This document shows positions 54,165-64,000 of a stretch of DNA of 64,000 bases, piece by piece. The notes beneath the pieces are model-generated. The model was given only the letters and a program-made list of their open reading frames with translations, was not told where the DNA came from and ran no database searches. This DNA comes from Siphonodentalium dalli (Eukaryota > Mollusca > Scaphopoda > Gadilida > Siphonodentaliidae): positions 276,639,426-276,703,425 of the forward strand of contig CP136063.1 of NCBI GenBank assembly GCA_032622095.1, given 5' to 3'. A program made the translations under genes and the position numbers. Every line of letters starts with the position of its first letter. Positions within the stretch are counted from its first letter, which is position 1.

Positions 54165-54697
54165 AGCCAAGTCTGAATTTATTGTGTCTGACATTTGCAG
54201 AATGAGATCCCCAGAGGGTAAATTTAGTAATGCTATCGCACATAGCAGGCTAGCATCACCAAATTCACCCTCTGGGGACCTCATTCTGCTTTACATGTAT
54301 ATGCCTTATTGATTGAAGTTCCCCAGTTGAGTTGGTGATGTTCACCCAATAGTCACCATGATTATGTGTTTTATCTTAGAACTGCAAATTAGGGGGGATA
54401 GAAACTCATAAGGGTAAAAGTCACTAAAAACAATGTTAATTTGAGACTCTAGATACTTTCCAGATTATGAGGCCTAAGCAGAATGAGGTCCCCAGAGGGT
54501 GAATTTGGTGACGCAAAGCAGGTCTTGTAATATCACTGTGGGAAAATAGTGTAAAAATTACTCTGGACAAAGAGGAATCAACAAGTCCAGGAAAGGAGAT
54601 ACACAAACTGTGACGCTGTGCGGAAAAGCGTCACTAAATTCACCTTCTGGTGACATCATTCTGCAAATGTGAGACATATTAAATTCAGGCTTGCCAC
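54165..54697. mobile_element. Family B double-hairpin MITE, interrupted
   Basis: Left end AAGTCTGAATTTATTGTGTC with hairpin 1 (GAATGAGATCCCCAGAGGGT) and right end CAAATGTGAGACATATTAAA then TTCAGGCTTG. The second hairpin is split by a copy of the tandem-array sequence (54521-54610). Confidence 0.65.
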
Positions 54698-54968
54698 CAG
54701 CTGAGACCGCAATCTTTTCCAGAATTTTATTAGACACATACTGCTCATACTAGAAGTTACATGTATATGACTATCAAAGATAAAGCCCCACGGCAGTACT
54801 AAAGTATAAATGATATCACTTCATGATTTTAATTTGCTTTTGTGATATAGGAGGAGAGTATACCAGAGAAATTAACACTAAAAATGAAACTAATACCGGC
54901 CACTGTGTACATGCAAAAATAAAAAGTTGCATCAAAAACCAGATTGAATTCAGATAATGAATACAATG

Positions 54969-55111
54969 TACAGTAATGCCCTAAATAATCGACTCCTTAA
55001 TCACAGCAGAATTATGGGTAACTTTTCAGGATTTAGTCGGAAATATGGCTTGTTGCCATTCATCGGAATTCTGCTGTGGTTAAGGAGTCGATTATTTAGG
55101 GCATTACTGTA
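54969..55111. mobile_element. Family A palindromic MITE, apex and inner arm deleted (143 bp)
   Basis: TACAGTAATGCCCTAAATAA..ATTTAGGGCATTACTGTA with TA flanks. The right arm lacks the CATATTTCCGACTAAATCC portion. Confidence 0.85.
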
Positions 55112-55209
55112 CACCCAAGCAGACCAGATAGAATGGTACTCAGGACCCAAATCAGAATCTATATGGATACCGAGCATGTTACAATACTCAGGACCCTAAT
55201 CAGAATCTA

Positions 55210-55426
55210 TACAGTAATGCTCTATGTAATCGACTCTTTAACCACAGCAGAATTATGGGTAATTTTTCAGGATTTAGTCAGAAATATGGCTTGTTGCCAT
55301 TCATCGGAAAGCTCTCCCCGAGAGCTTTCCAATGAATGCCAACAAGCCATATTTCCGACTAAATCCTGAAAAGTTACCCATAATTCTGCTGTGGTTAAGG
55401 GGTCGATTACTTAGGGCATTACTGTA
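55210..55426. mobile_element. Family A palindromic MITE, full-length (217 bp)
   Basis: TACAGTAATGCTCTATGTAA..TTACTTAGGGCATTACTGTA, apex AAAGCTCTCCCCGAGAGCTT. Same architecture as 32032-32248. Confidence 0.88.
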
Positions 55427-56300
55427 GTTGCAAATAAACTGAGTAATATTGTAACATTGGCCTATAGTAAGAAATAAATCATACAAGCAACATTATTAAA
55501 AGCATGAATCAATGCAAATAATGATAATAGTATCCATCCGCATAATATCCATGAAAAGTTCCTTTAGGAGACGATTTTTCTAAGTTATTAATAAGACTGT
55601 ATTAACAAATTATCCTAGAACTATCATGAACAAAAGATCCACCTTCCAAACATACGGCAACATAACTGTCGTTCTATCGGCCTTGATCAACAACCCATGC
55701 TAGTGAGGGGCAGGGAATTTTAATATATGATATGCAGAAACAATTCGCACATTCATGTATGGTGATAAAATAAATTGCATTATATGCTAAGCTTATACTA
55801 CATGCATACAATTACTTCGAAAAAACATGCAGTGTGCCTTTAAAGTTAGTGGAAAATATTCCTATTAAAAACATTAAAGGTTGCCAGCCTGACTCATGTC
55901 ATTCTCTGCAAAGTCTCATTATAAAAGTAAATGTCTGTGAAATTTGTTCATTATATGGGTTTTTAACTCAGAGATTTGTAAATGCCAGAGAAATTTAAGT
56001 AATATCCCAAATGTCATTTTGAATTTGGAGAGCTATAACTCCAGTGGTAATGAGGCCCCATGAAACATGCTGGGAGATAATTTACAATGGTAATGAGGCA
56101 AGTGCTACATAAAACATGCTGGGCAGATCAAGGGGGTAATTACTGATTGTAAGGGGGTGCTTTAGTCTGTGGCATAAAACAGAAAACAGCATGAACATAA
56201 ATTTCCAAGCCAGATTGGTCATTGAATTATATGTATAATATTTGTCTTCAATTAAATCTCACAGGGATATTATCCAGAAATGTTCTTTACATTAGCCCAT
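55427..56300. other. Non-coding stretch, no feature recognised
   Basis: No gene seen. ATGAGGC(C/A).. and ACATGCTGGG words repeat near 56050 and 56100 (local duplication). Confidence 0.3.
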
Positions 56301-56317
56301 TGTCATGATTTCTGCAA

Positions 56318-56690
56318 TAGTGTCCGGAGGGGGGTTCCCCAGAGGGTGAATTTAGTAACACATCACCAAATTCTCCATCTGGGAACCTCATTCTGCTTAG
56401 GCCTCAACTGCTATTGGAGACCTACATGTAGGATCAGATGGAAGTTCCCCACTAGTCACCTCGGTTATGCATTTTATCTTCTGCAAATTGGGGGATATAG
56501 AAATATCCCAGATGGGAAAGTTACTAAAACAATGTTAGTTTGAGACTATAGCTACTTCAGAAGATGAGGCCTAAGCAGAATGAGGTCCCCAGAGGGTGAA
56601 TTTGGTAATGATATCCAGCTATGTGGGATAGCATCACTTAATTCACCCTCTGGGAACCTCATTCTGAAATGACAGAGATGATATTTGCAG
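56318..56690. mobile_element. Family B double-hairpin MITE
   Basis: Hairpin 1 near 56334-56398 is shortened (CCCCAGAGGGTGAATTTAGT then CATCACCAAATTC). Hairpin 2 at 56578-56670 is complete (GAATGAGGTCCCCAGAGGGT..CACCCTCTGGGAACCTCATT). The L2-like LINE starts directly after it. Confidence 0.65.
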
Positions 56691-56723
56691 ACTTGGAGCT
56701 GGGGATAGTCAGAGAGCCACTTA

Positions 56724-58988
56724 GTGCAGAAACTGGAGGTGCATGACATAGCCCTTTCCGATCACTTCATGGTTAAATTCGATATCCGAATACCAAGCCC
56801 ACAGCCGTTCAAACAGACCATCAAATATCGTAAACTGAGAGACATTCAACCGTCCGAGTTCTCGGAGGCATTAGTGTCATCAAATGATGCTATAACCCTA
56901 CACCTGCCAGTTGATGAATCCCTCGATAAGTTTACTCGCCTCTCCAAGAGTCTCATTGATCGTTTCGCGCCAGAAAAATCCAGGACGGTATCCAGACAAC
57001 ATCATTCTCCTTGGTTTAATCATGAGATCAGAGATGCGAAACGTGAACGGAGGAAACTTGAGCTGCGATGGAGGTCGTCCAAACTCAACAGTGACCGAAC
57101 AAACTTTGTCACACAGAAAACAGTTGTCAACCAACTGATACGCCAGTCTAAAGCAGCGTATTTTACTTCGATCATATCTGATAACAAAACGAAGCCAAAG
57201 GTTATGTCGGAGGTGATTGATAAACTTCTCCATCGTAAACCGAAGCCGATACTACCCGAGCATTCGTCAACTGAAATTTTGGCGAATCAATTTTCTGACT
57301 TCTTCGTCAATAAAATTGATACAATACGGTCAATTCTGGACAGTGTATCTGATAGTGGTACGATTTCGGACTCACTCGTTTCGTTGCCGACCATTCTTGA
57401 TAGTTTTCGATCGATTTCATCTGAGGAGCTTACTAAGACCATCCAGCATGCACCATCCAAGCAATGCAAACTTGATGTCATCCCAACTGTGTTACTAAAA
57501 GCCTGTCTCCCTGCGCTGATGCCATGGATTCTTGATATAGTTAACACGTCACTTTCTACCGGAGTTTTCCCAACGTCGATGAAGCAGGCTCTTGTAACAC
57601 CACTCATCAAGAAGCCGGGGCTGGATCCGGAGACGCTGAAAAACTACCGACCGGTATCTAATCTTTCCTTCTTGTCGAAGGTTATTGAGCGTGAGGTCGC
57701 CAAGCAAGTCCGCGACCACCTTAAAGGGGGTGGTTCAGCAGAAGTCTTCCAGTCCGCGTATAGGTCATTTTGCAGTACTGAAACTGCGCTTTTGCGAGTG
57801 CAGAATGACATACTGCAAGCCATGGACAAACAACAGGTATCGTGCCTCGTGCTCCTCGACTTAAGCGCAGCGTTCGACACGATCGACCACGCTGTCCTTT
57901 TAAACAGACTTTCCGATCGTCTTGGGATTGTCGGGACCGCATTGGACTGGTTTCGATCCTACATACACGACCGTACGCAGAGGGTTGCCGTTTCCGGTTC
58001 CACATCGAAAGCAGCTTCTCTTAAATTCGGCGTTCCACAGGGATCAGTGCTGGGGCCGTTGCTCTACACTATATATGTACTACCCCTTGGCGACATCATT
58101 AGACGACATGAATTATCTTTTCACTTCTATGCGGATGACACACAACTGTATATTCATTTTAAGCCGGATTTTGATTCTGAAAGTTCTACCAAATATAAGC
58201 TTGAACGATGTGTGGCTGATATTCGATAATGGATGACAATCAACTTCTTAAAATTGAATGCAGATAAAACTGAAATAATATATATTGGTTTGCGACAGCA
58301 ACTTTCAAAATGTTCTAAACATAGTCTCAATATTGAAGGCAGTGTTGTCTCGCCATCCAGCACAGTCCGCAACCTCGGATATTTCTTGGACGAGAACCTG
58401 TCTGCTGAAAAACACATCGAGCAAGTGTGCAGGTCCTCGTATTACCATCTTAGAAATATCAGCAGGGTGCGGAATGTTATCGACGTCGAGACCACAAAAC
58501 AGCTAGTACATGCCTTCGTTACAAGTCGTCTGGACTACTGCAATTCTCTGTTGTACGGCTGCAACCAGTCTATCTTGGACAAAATCGAAAATGTGCAGAA
58601 ATCTGCATCACGAGTTATTTTTATGAGCCGTAAATATGATCACGTCACGCCATTATTGCGCGAGCTCCACTGGTTACCTCCGAGGGAACGGATTGAATTC
58701 AAAATTTTGAAATTAACGCACAAGTGTCTGAATAGCGAGGCCCCATCATACTTGGCAGACTTGATTTCTCGATATGTTCCTCCGCGGCCTCTGCGGTCTG
58801 AAAGTTCTCACAGCCTTGTGTTTGTACCGGGTGACCTCGTAACAGCTGGTGACCGGGCCTTTTCCGTGGCTTCACCATTTCTCTGGAATAAATTGCCTGC
58901 TCACTTGAGGGCACCCCAGTCGCTTAAAATGTTCACATCTAAACTTAAAACGCATCTGTTTCAACGTGTGTATCATCCGATCCACTGA
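56724..58988 (+). pseudogene. L2/CR1-like LINE ORF2 fragment, 5'-truncated, one premature stop
   Basis: The preserved protein starts at the end of the endonuclease (VHDIALSDHFMVKFDIRIP), then a linker, then a reverse transcriptase: NYRPVSNLSFLSKVIEREVA, SAYRSFCSTETALLRVQNDI, CLVLLDLSAAFDTIDHAVLL, FGVPQGSVLGPLLYTIYVLP and FHFYADDTQLY, typical of the L2/CR1 group. The frame is interrupted by TAA at 58227-58229 between DIR and WMTINFLKLNADKTE. It continues in the same frame to the stop at 58986, ending with the usual LPAHLRAPQSLKMFTSKLKT tail. A single C-to-T change of a CAA codon would explain the stop. The Met at 56724 is not a native start. GC content is visibly higher than in the flanks. It lies where an upstream intron of fringe would be. 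Confidence 0.9.
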
Positions 58989-59131
58989 TGGTAGCCAGAT
59001 GAGCAGCTCATTGTACATAATTGATATTTCTTACTATGTTCTAATCATCATTATATATGTATTGATGTAAAGCCTAAGAGCTCTATGAGGATTTACGGCT
59101 TTAAACTAAATTTATTATTATTTATTTATTA
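56724..59131 (+). mobile_element. L2/CR1-like LINE insertion with ATT-rich 3' tail
   Basis: Includes the ORF2 fragment and a short 3'UTR (AGCCTAAGAGCTCTATGAGG, ATTTACGGCTTTAAACTAAA) ending in TTATTATTATTTATTTATT, the microsatellite-like tail seen in L2-type LINEs. The 5' end is truncated within the endonuclease domain, as is common after incomplete reverse transcription. Confidence 0.85.
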
Positions 59132-59952
59132 TAGAGAAGGTCCTTCTTTCTCCCTCCCCACCCTCAGGGCCAGAGACCACCACCTCATTAATAAGATAAG
59201 ATAAGATAAGTTTAATTGGCAAAAACATCCTTATAAGGACAGTATGCATACATAATAACATATAATTGTACATTGTGTATTGAACAGTATAATAAATGAT
59301 ATTAATATAAGGTCAAGCTGAATGTGCAATGGATCATCTAATATGATTATGAGGATGAAAAACAATGTGTACTCACAATAGGGAATAATTCACAGAGAAA
59401 AATGTACAGTGGTGTATAGGTATGGCAGTAAGAATCTTATAAAACAAGATGACAAGCCTGCCCAGGAAAACATTTAGAATGGGCAACACAGATAGAGCCT
59501 ATTTACTGCATTATAATGGGCTGTTATAATGTAAACTAGTCTATTCATGTATTTGTTGGGAACTTTGGTTTACGTTTATTCCAGGCATACATGTACTATT
59601 TTACAATTATGTCGGCCAAATTAATTGGAATTAATTGCAACAAGCTCGTCATATACATTGTACAAGTATTATAATCAAGTTACAATGGATTTTCCCCACA
59701 ACTACATGTATTCAAGGGAAGCACTAACTGGAGTATTGGGGGGGGGGGAAATTGAATTATTGGGGGCAGCATCCCCCCCCCCCCCCCGCCACATAATTCA
59801 ATTACAGCCCTGCATCTACATGTAACACAGCAAACAATTCTCAATTTGACGAATGTCATGGATAAAAGAAATTTGGTCTGGACTTTACAAGCTTTCCAAT
59901 GACCTACATTTGTATATTTTGATAATTTGACATTCAAAGCAGATGTATCCCT
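59132..59952. other. Repeat-like non-coding stretch
   Basis: An AAGAT run at 59190-59210 leads into TTTAATTGGCAAAAACATCC, which looks like the edge of another interspersed repeat. At 59735-59800 G-runs and C-runs face each other around AAATTGAATTATT, with a matching AATAATTCAATTA-like arm, a potential hairpin. No gene seen. Confidence 0.4.
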
Positions 59953-60209
59953 TTAACCCTTTCTATACTGAATGGATTCTTCCATTCAGTTATAAAAGTA
60001 TATGTTGGAATGGTCTATTATTCATTGTTCAGGAAAAATGAGAAGACGACAAAATGACAAAAAGATAATACAAGTGCAGTAGTATTCATATTCTTTGGTG
60101 GAAATCTTCACATAATAAGTTCAACAAATGACCTGTTTGTTGAACTTAATATCTGAACTTTTCCTAAAGGAAATACTCGTCAATGAATATTTAGTATAGA
60201 AAGGGTTAA
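59953..60209. mobile_element. TTAA-type MITE (CTATACT subfamily), intact reference copy
   Basis: TTAACCCTTTCTATACTGAA at the left and TTTAGTATAGAAAGGGTTAA at the right bound 257 bp. The inner stem AAGTTCAACAAATGACC..TTTGTTGAACTTAA is present. No hairpin cassette of the GAGTCGACC type. Confidence 0.85.
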
Positions 60210-60258
60210 TAACATACATGTATACATGTGCTGTGCATTGAGAATTTATAATACAAAG

Positions 60259-60420
60259 TACAGTAATGCCCTAAATAATCAACTTCTTAACCACAGCAGA
60301 ATTATGGGTAATTTTTCAGGATTTAGTCTGAAATATGGCTTGTTGCCATTCATCGGAAAGCTCTCACTGAGAGACTATTCTTCTGTGGTTAAGGAGTCAA
60401 TTATTTAGGACATTACTGTA
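60259..60420. mobile_element. Family A palindromic MITE, right arm deleted (162 bp)
   Basis: TACAGTAATGCCCTAAATAA at the left, AATTATTTAGGACATTACTG then TA at the right. The right arm jumps from AGAGACTATTC to TTCTGTGGTTAAGGAGTC. Confidence 0.85.
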
Positions 60421-61117
60421 CATGTGCTGTACATTGAGAATTTATAATACAAAGTATCATGTTACTTTCCCACATGGATTACAGAAGTATGTTTTATTAG
60501 CAAACCATAACTGCAGGGCCTAAATTTTTTGTTCTCAGACTAGTTTCAAACAATGAAATAATAACACAGTTCTGTAACAAGAGTAAGAACTCCCAGATGT
60601 TTTGAGAATTAAATTTTATCAGGATAAACCTGTTTTTTTCCACTGTGAACAGATTCTGGGCAACAAAATGTGTTGCTAATAAACAAGGCTTTAGAGGAAT
60701 CAACCCTATTATTTTGAATGATCCGATATGATATTTGGATTAATAAGGAAGATATTGTTAGCATTTTTTGGTATTAGTTTTGGGATAAGCATATTGTACT
60801 AGTAACTACTGGTACTAATTATACCGGTATGTTGGAACCAAAACCAGAGGTAAAGAACTAAAGATGTAAATTATCAAAAGATCAAAATCAGCAGTCTTCT
60901 AAAATATCATTTTGTTTTGATCGAGGGTTGACTTTGTTGTACTTATTTTACCAAATCAAACTGATGTTTTATGAATCAGCCACTGAACCCATTTGAAGAA
61001 TTCATAATTAAACTATTATTGTCAAAATACCCAACAACGTCGGCTGTGTACAATTTCCTTGAATACGAGGTTTGATCTAAGCGCAAATGTCCTTCCGTTC
61101 GTCAATCCTACAAATAA
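60421..61117. other. Non-coding stretch, no feature recognised
   Basis: The first bases (TGTGCTGTACATTGAGAATT then TATAATACAAAGTA) repeat the left flank of the MITE at 60228-60260, a ~35-bp direct repeat around the insertion. Otherwise nothing seen. Confidence 0.45.
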
Positions 61118-61449
61118 TGTGTCTGTCATGTGCAGAATGAGGGTGAATTTAGTGATGCTATACCGCACAGAGGGATAGCATCACTAATTCACCCTCTGGG
61201 GATCTCAGTCTGTATAGTCTCAAATTAACATTGTTTTAGTTACTTTTCCCCCTTCTGGGAAGTTTCTATATCAACTAATTTGCAGAAGATAAAATGCATA
61301 ATCGAGGTGACTAATGGGTGAGCATCACCAACTTCAACTGGAGAACTTCAATCTGATCCTAGGTCTCCCATAGCAGTTGAATCCTTAGCAGAATGAGGTT
61401 CCCCGAGGGTGAATTTAGTGATGACAGACGCACTATTTGCAGGCTTGTG
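61118..61449. mobile_element. Family B double-hairpin MITE, shortened
   Basis: Hairpin 1 at ~61134-61210 with a deletion (GAATGAGGGTGAATTTAGTG..CACTAATTCACCCTCTGGGG). A reversed inner region follows (TAGTCTCAAATTAACATTG, GGTCTCCCATAGCAGTTGA), then a truncated hairpin 2. The right end is CAGACGCACTATTTGCAGGC. Confidence 0.7.
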
Positions 61450-61513
61450 TTGGTCCTGATCAAATCACTGATAAACTAGTGAGAATATTTCTCCAACAAG
61501 CATCACACTAACA

Positions 61514-61768
61514 AGCCTTGAAATAGGGTGTCTGTCATTTGCAGAATGAGGTCCCCAGAGGGTGAATTTAGTGATGCTACCCTGCATAGTGGGCTAGCAT
61601 CACCAAATTCACCCTCTGGGAACCTCATTCTGCTGAGGTGTAAGCAGAATGAGGTTCCCAGAGGGTGAATTTGGTGATGCTAGCCCACTATGCAGGGTAG
61701 CATCATTAAATTCACCCTCTGGGGACCTCATTCTGCAAATGACAGACACCCTATTTCAAGGCTTGCAC
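61514..61768. mobile_element. Family B MITE reduced to two adjacent hairpins
   Basis: CAAGCCTTGAAATAGGGTGT and ACACCCTATTTCAAGGCTTG are perfect terminal inverted repeats. Between them two ~110-bp hairpins (GAATGAGGTCCCCAGAGGGT..GCATCACCAAATTCACCCTC and the mirror) are separated by only ~15 bp. The whole 255 bp is itself a palindrome. Confidence 0.85.
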
Positions 61769-62127
61769 ACTAAACTTATTGAAATACCTCTGTTTAGCAA
61801 CTTTGTTCAATGTGAGCTGCAACAGAGTGTTTCAAATTACTTTTATATCTTTGAACTACTGTATACTATAATTCAATCAAGAGGTCTGTGGGAGAGGGAT
61901 TTGGGGGGGGGGGGGTTTGCCACTCACACAAATTAAATTCAAAGTCCCATGCTACTGAGGCTACTACTAACTACTTGGGTCAGGAATTACAGTTTGGGGT
62001 CAGGAGGTACCCAAGGCACTTGCAGTGGATAACTTTCAGTGAGTATATATGTGCAAAAAATATAAAAGTCTGTAAAATGTCACCACTAAAAACATGCAGA
62101 AATAAAATACCAGCAAACTTTGTTCTT

Positions 62128-62213
62128 TAATATTCATTATTGATATTTGATAGCTCTCCAATAATGAAATCAATAATGAAAAGCACCATATCAGCATATT
62201 TAAATAGATAACA
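62128..62213. other. Short inverted words left of the TTAA element
   Basis: CATTATTGATATTTGATAGC followed by TCTCCAATAATGA is echoed, inverted, near 62385-62415 (CATTATTGGAGAGTTATTAA). The two together may form a larger symmetric element. Confidence 0.4.
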
Positions 62214-62526
62214 TTAAAGGGACCTAAAAATATCAACACCGAGAAGAACACAGAGAAATAGACTGATCTTTTTATCATTACTGATATTTCTCCAATAACT
62301 AAATTTTGCGTGTTGAAACCATTGTTATGTTATAATGTAAACAAACACATACATGTAAATATAACAATGGTTTTGACTTGCGAAATCTCATTATTGGAGA
62401 GTTATTAATAATGTTAATGAGCATAATGTCATTCTTTCATGTACATGTACCGGTATGTGTTGATGATAGTTGTTTTACAGACTTTTATGTTATTTAGCAT
62501 GAATCCACTTCATAGGGTCCCGTTAA
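62214..62526. mobile_element. Possible TTAA-type MITE (GGGACC termini)
   Basis: TTAAAGGGACCTAAAAATAT at the left and TAGGGTCCCGTTAA at the right bound 313 bp, with an interior inverted pair (CCAATAACTAAATTTTGCGT..ACTTGCGAAATCTCATTATTGG). TTAA on both sides suits the same target class. Confidence 0.5.
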
Positions 62527-63985
62527 CACAAAGCCTTTAAAATCAGTACTCTGGATTGTCAGGGCTCTTCATCATCAATTGTATCATTTTCATTTTGATA
62601 CTCGAATCCAAGTTGATGTTTTGGGGATGTTTTGAAGTAGGTACCAGTAGTACAAGATGATCATTAATTCTAAATTTGATTTTGTGTCTAGATGCTACAA
62701 ATTCTAGCTCCTCACAGATGATATTCAATCTCATGTTTTGAATTAGTTATTCAGCCCTGACACCAGACTGTTCATGGAACTAAAAGCATTAGATTTGATA
62801 CCATGGTTTTCCTCATATAAGATACAAATGTACCTGTAACAGTTTACCAAGAAAAAATTAGTGTTTTTTTTTTGGACACAGCATATCATCCGTATATAAA
62901 TTAAAATAATTAGATAATTGAAATATAAATATTATATAGTACATTGTACATGTAACTATACTATTCAATCAAACAGGCAATTGCTTACCGACTTGGATAC
63001 TTGGAACTAGCTTTGGGTACACCTACATTTGTATCTAGTATAATATATACACATGTACACATACATGTATATGTAAGACCCATTTTGTCCATCCTTCAAA
63101 CTGGCCATGTCCCTTTAAAATATGCTTCATAACTAGGCGTAATTGAAGAAACAGATGCTCACCTCTAACTTCACTGCTCAATTTATAAAATTTATAAACA
63201 AGAGAAACTCCCAGCTGGTGAATTCAGATTCACAGTAATCATGACACATGAGAAGGTCGGGTTTCAATTCTTGTTCCCATGAAACATTCAAAGAAAGAAA
63301 ACAACTTGGGAATTTTTGCAAGTGGTGTCAGGCAGTTAAAGACATGTGGGAATAATTTAAACCCTGGAGTATTTACACTAAGCAGGAATAATATCAACAG
63401 TAACTGGCCCTATAACATCACTCATCACCACTGCCATGAACCCATGAATGTCTCCCATTCTCAAGAATCTTTTGACAAGTTTTCTTCAGGTTTCTCAGGC
63501 AGAATGTTATTAGAATGATGCTGTGGGATCTACACAGTATATTCATTGTTAGATAATATGGGGGAAGTTAATGCTTCTTAATTACATTTTATGTTTGGCA
63601 TTTTCTACAATAAATAAATTTGGGATTGCATTCATGTATAATTATTGAATCTAGCTTTTCAATGAATCCATTAGTTGAAAGGTACAGGTAGCTTCATTAG
63701 TGGAAAGTTTAGTATATTATAAATATATATATTTTTTTAAAATAATATAATTTTCCTGAATACATTTATTTCATAGTTCCAGATAACCAAATGGCTTTAT
63801 AATCTGCTATTCTACAAAAGCAGAATTTTTTTTATTTTTTTTTTTACGATACAATCACAGTTTTATATTAATAACTTCTGGTACATATATACATGTATCT
63901 GTACCTGTACATGTAGTTGTTGTTGGATGAGTATTTGATGAATAATATAAGATGAATTTCATTAATAGTTAGCCATAAAACATAC
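62527..63985. other. Non-coding stretch to the window end
   Basis: No exon with known motifs. TACATGTA-rich sequence occurs near 63050 and 63890. The plus-strand 79-codon ORF at 63279-63518 lacks features. Confidence 0.3.
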
Positions 63986-64000
63986 CTCATCACACCTACC
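63986..64000 (-). CDS. Possible 3' end of an upstream fringe exon
   Basis: The minus strand reads GTAGGTGTGATGAG then GTATGTTTTATGG. A GAG|GTATGT donor here would leave phase 2, exactly what the WFCH exon at 48743 needs, and would read VGVM-R-WFCH. Fifteen bases are too few to prove it. Confidence 0.15.

Larger units (their letters stand above)
52364..54610 (+). repeat. ~410-bp tandem array interrupted by MITEs
   Basis: ATCACTGTGGGAAAATA(A/G)T, ACTCTGGACAAAG(T/A)GGAATC and CCAGGAAAGGAGATACTCA recur near 52370, 52782, 53187 and 54530. The unit includes CTACCCCGATTTGAGTC, GCATTTAGCTTAGCTAC, TTACTCCTG and a family B fragment (GAATGAGGTCCCCAGAGGGT). Two units are complete. A third is split by 53299-53924, and a partial fourth follows. 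Confidence 0.8.

Overview
This window looks like AT-rich nuclear DNA from a marine invertebrate. A lophotrochozoan such as a mollusc or brachiopod is my best guess, from the style of the LINEs, the dense MITE load and the many ACATGTA-type words. I cannot fix the species. It has spliced genes, APE-type LINEs, hAT-like, Tc1/mariner-like and TTAA-type non-autonomous DNA elements, and no prokaryotic features.

Only two host genes are recognisable, both on the minus strand and both cut by the window. At 2381-6071 are the first two coding exons of TMF1 (TATA element modulatory factor / ARA160 golgin); the coiled-coil exons must lie left of position 1. At 40965-48743 are the last six coding exons of a Fringe-family beta-1,3-N-acetylglucosaminyltransferase, from the WFCHFDDD catalytic segment to the stop codon. 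All splice phases agree. The 5' exons are not in the window, except perhaps a 15-base exon end at the right edge.

The rest is repeats. 7-10 kb: a long foldback element and an adjacent hAT-like element. 11-14 kb: low-copy repeat modules. 18.4-27.6 kb: a full-length LINE (ORF1 557 aa, ORF2 1160 aa) bracketed by two ~2.03-2.06 kb direct repeats. 27.6-28.8 kb: a truncated long-TIR element. 29.05-30.22 kb: a hAT-like element with a perfect 8-bp target duplication. 32-40.8 kb: a cluster of palindromic MITEs. 49.6-55.4 kb: a second cluster with a ~410-bp tandem array. 56.7-59.1 kb: a 5'-truncated L2/CR1-like LINE with one premature stop. 59.9-62.5 kb: further MITEs.

The most interesting non-genic theme is a ~69-bp near-perfect hairpin. 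It recurs at least ten times, often as an inverted pair, inside several MITE backbones whose termini differ but all carry TTAA followed by CCCTT and pair as inverted repeats. Every well-preserved hairpin keeps the same single T:C mismatch. A tandem array supplies paralogous empty sites that support TTAA targeting. The most interesting genic feature is an in-frame 123-bp tandem duplication of the splice acceptor and start of the last Fringe exon.
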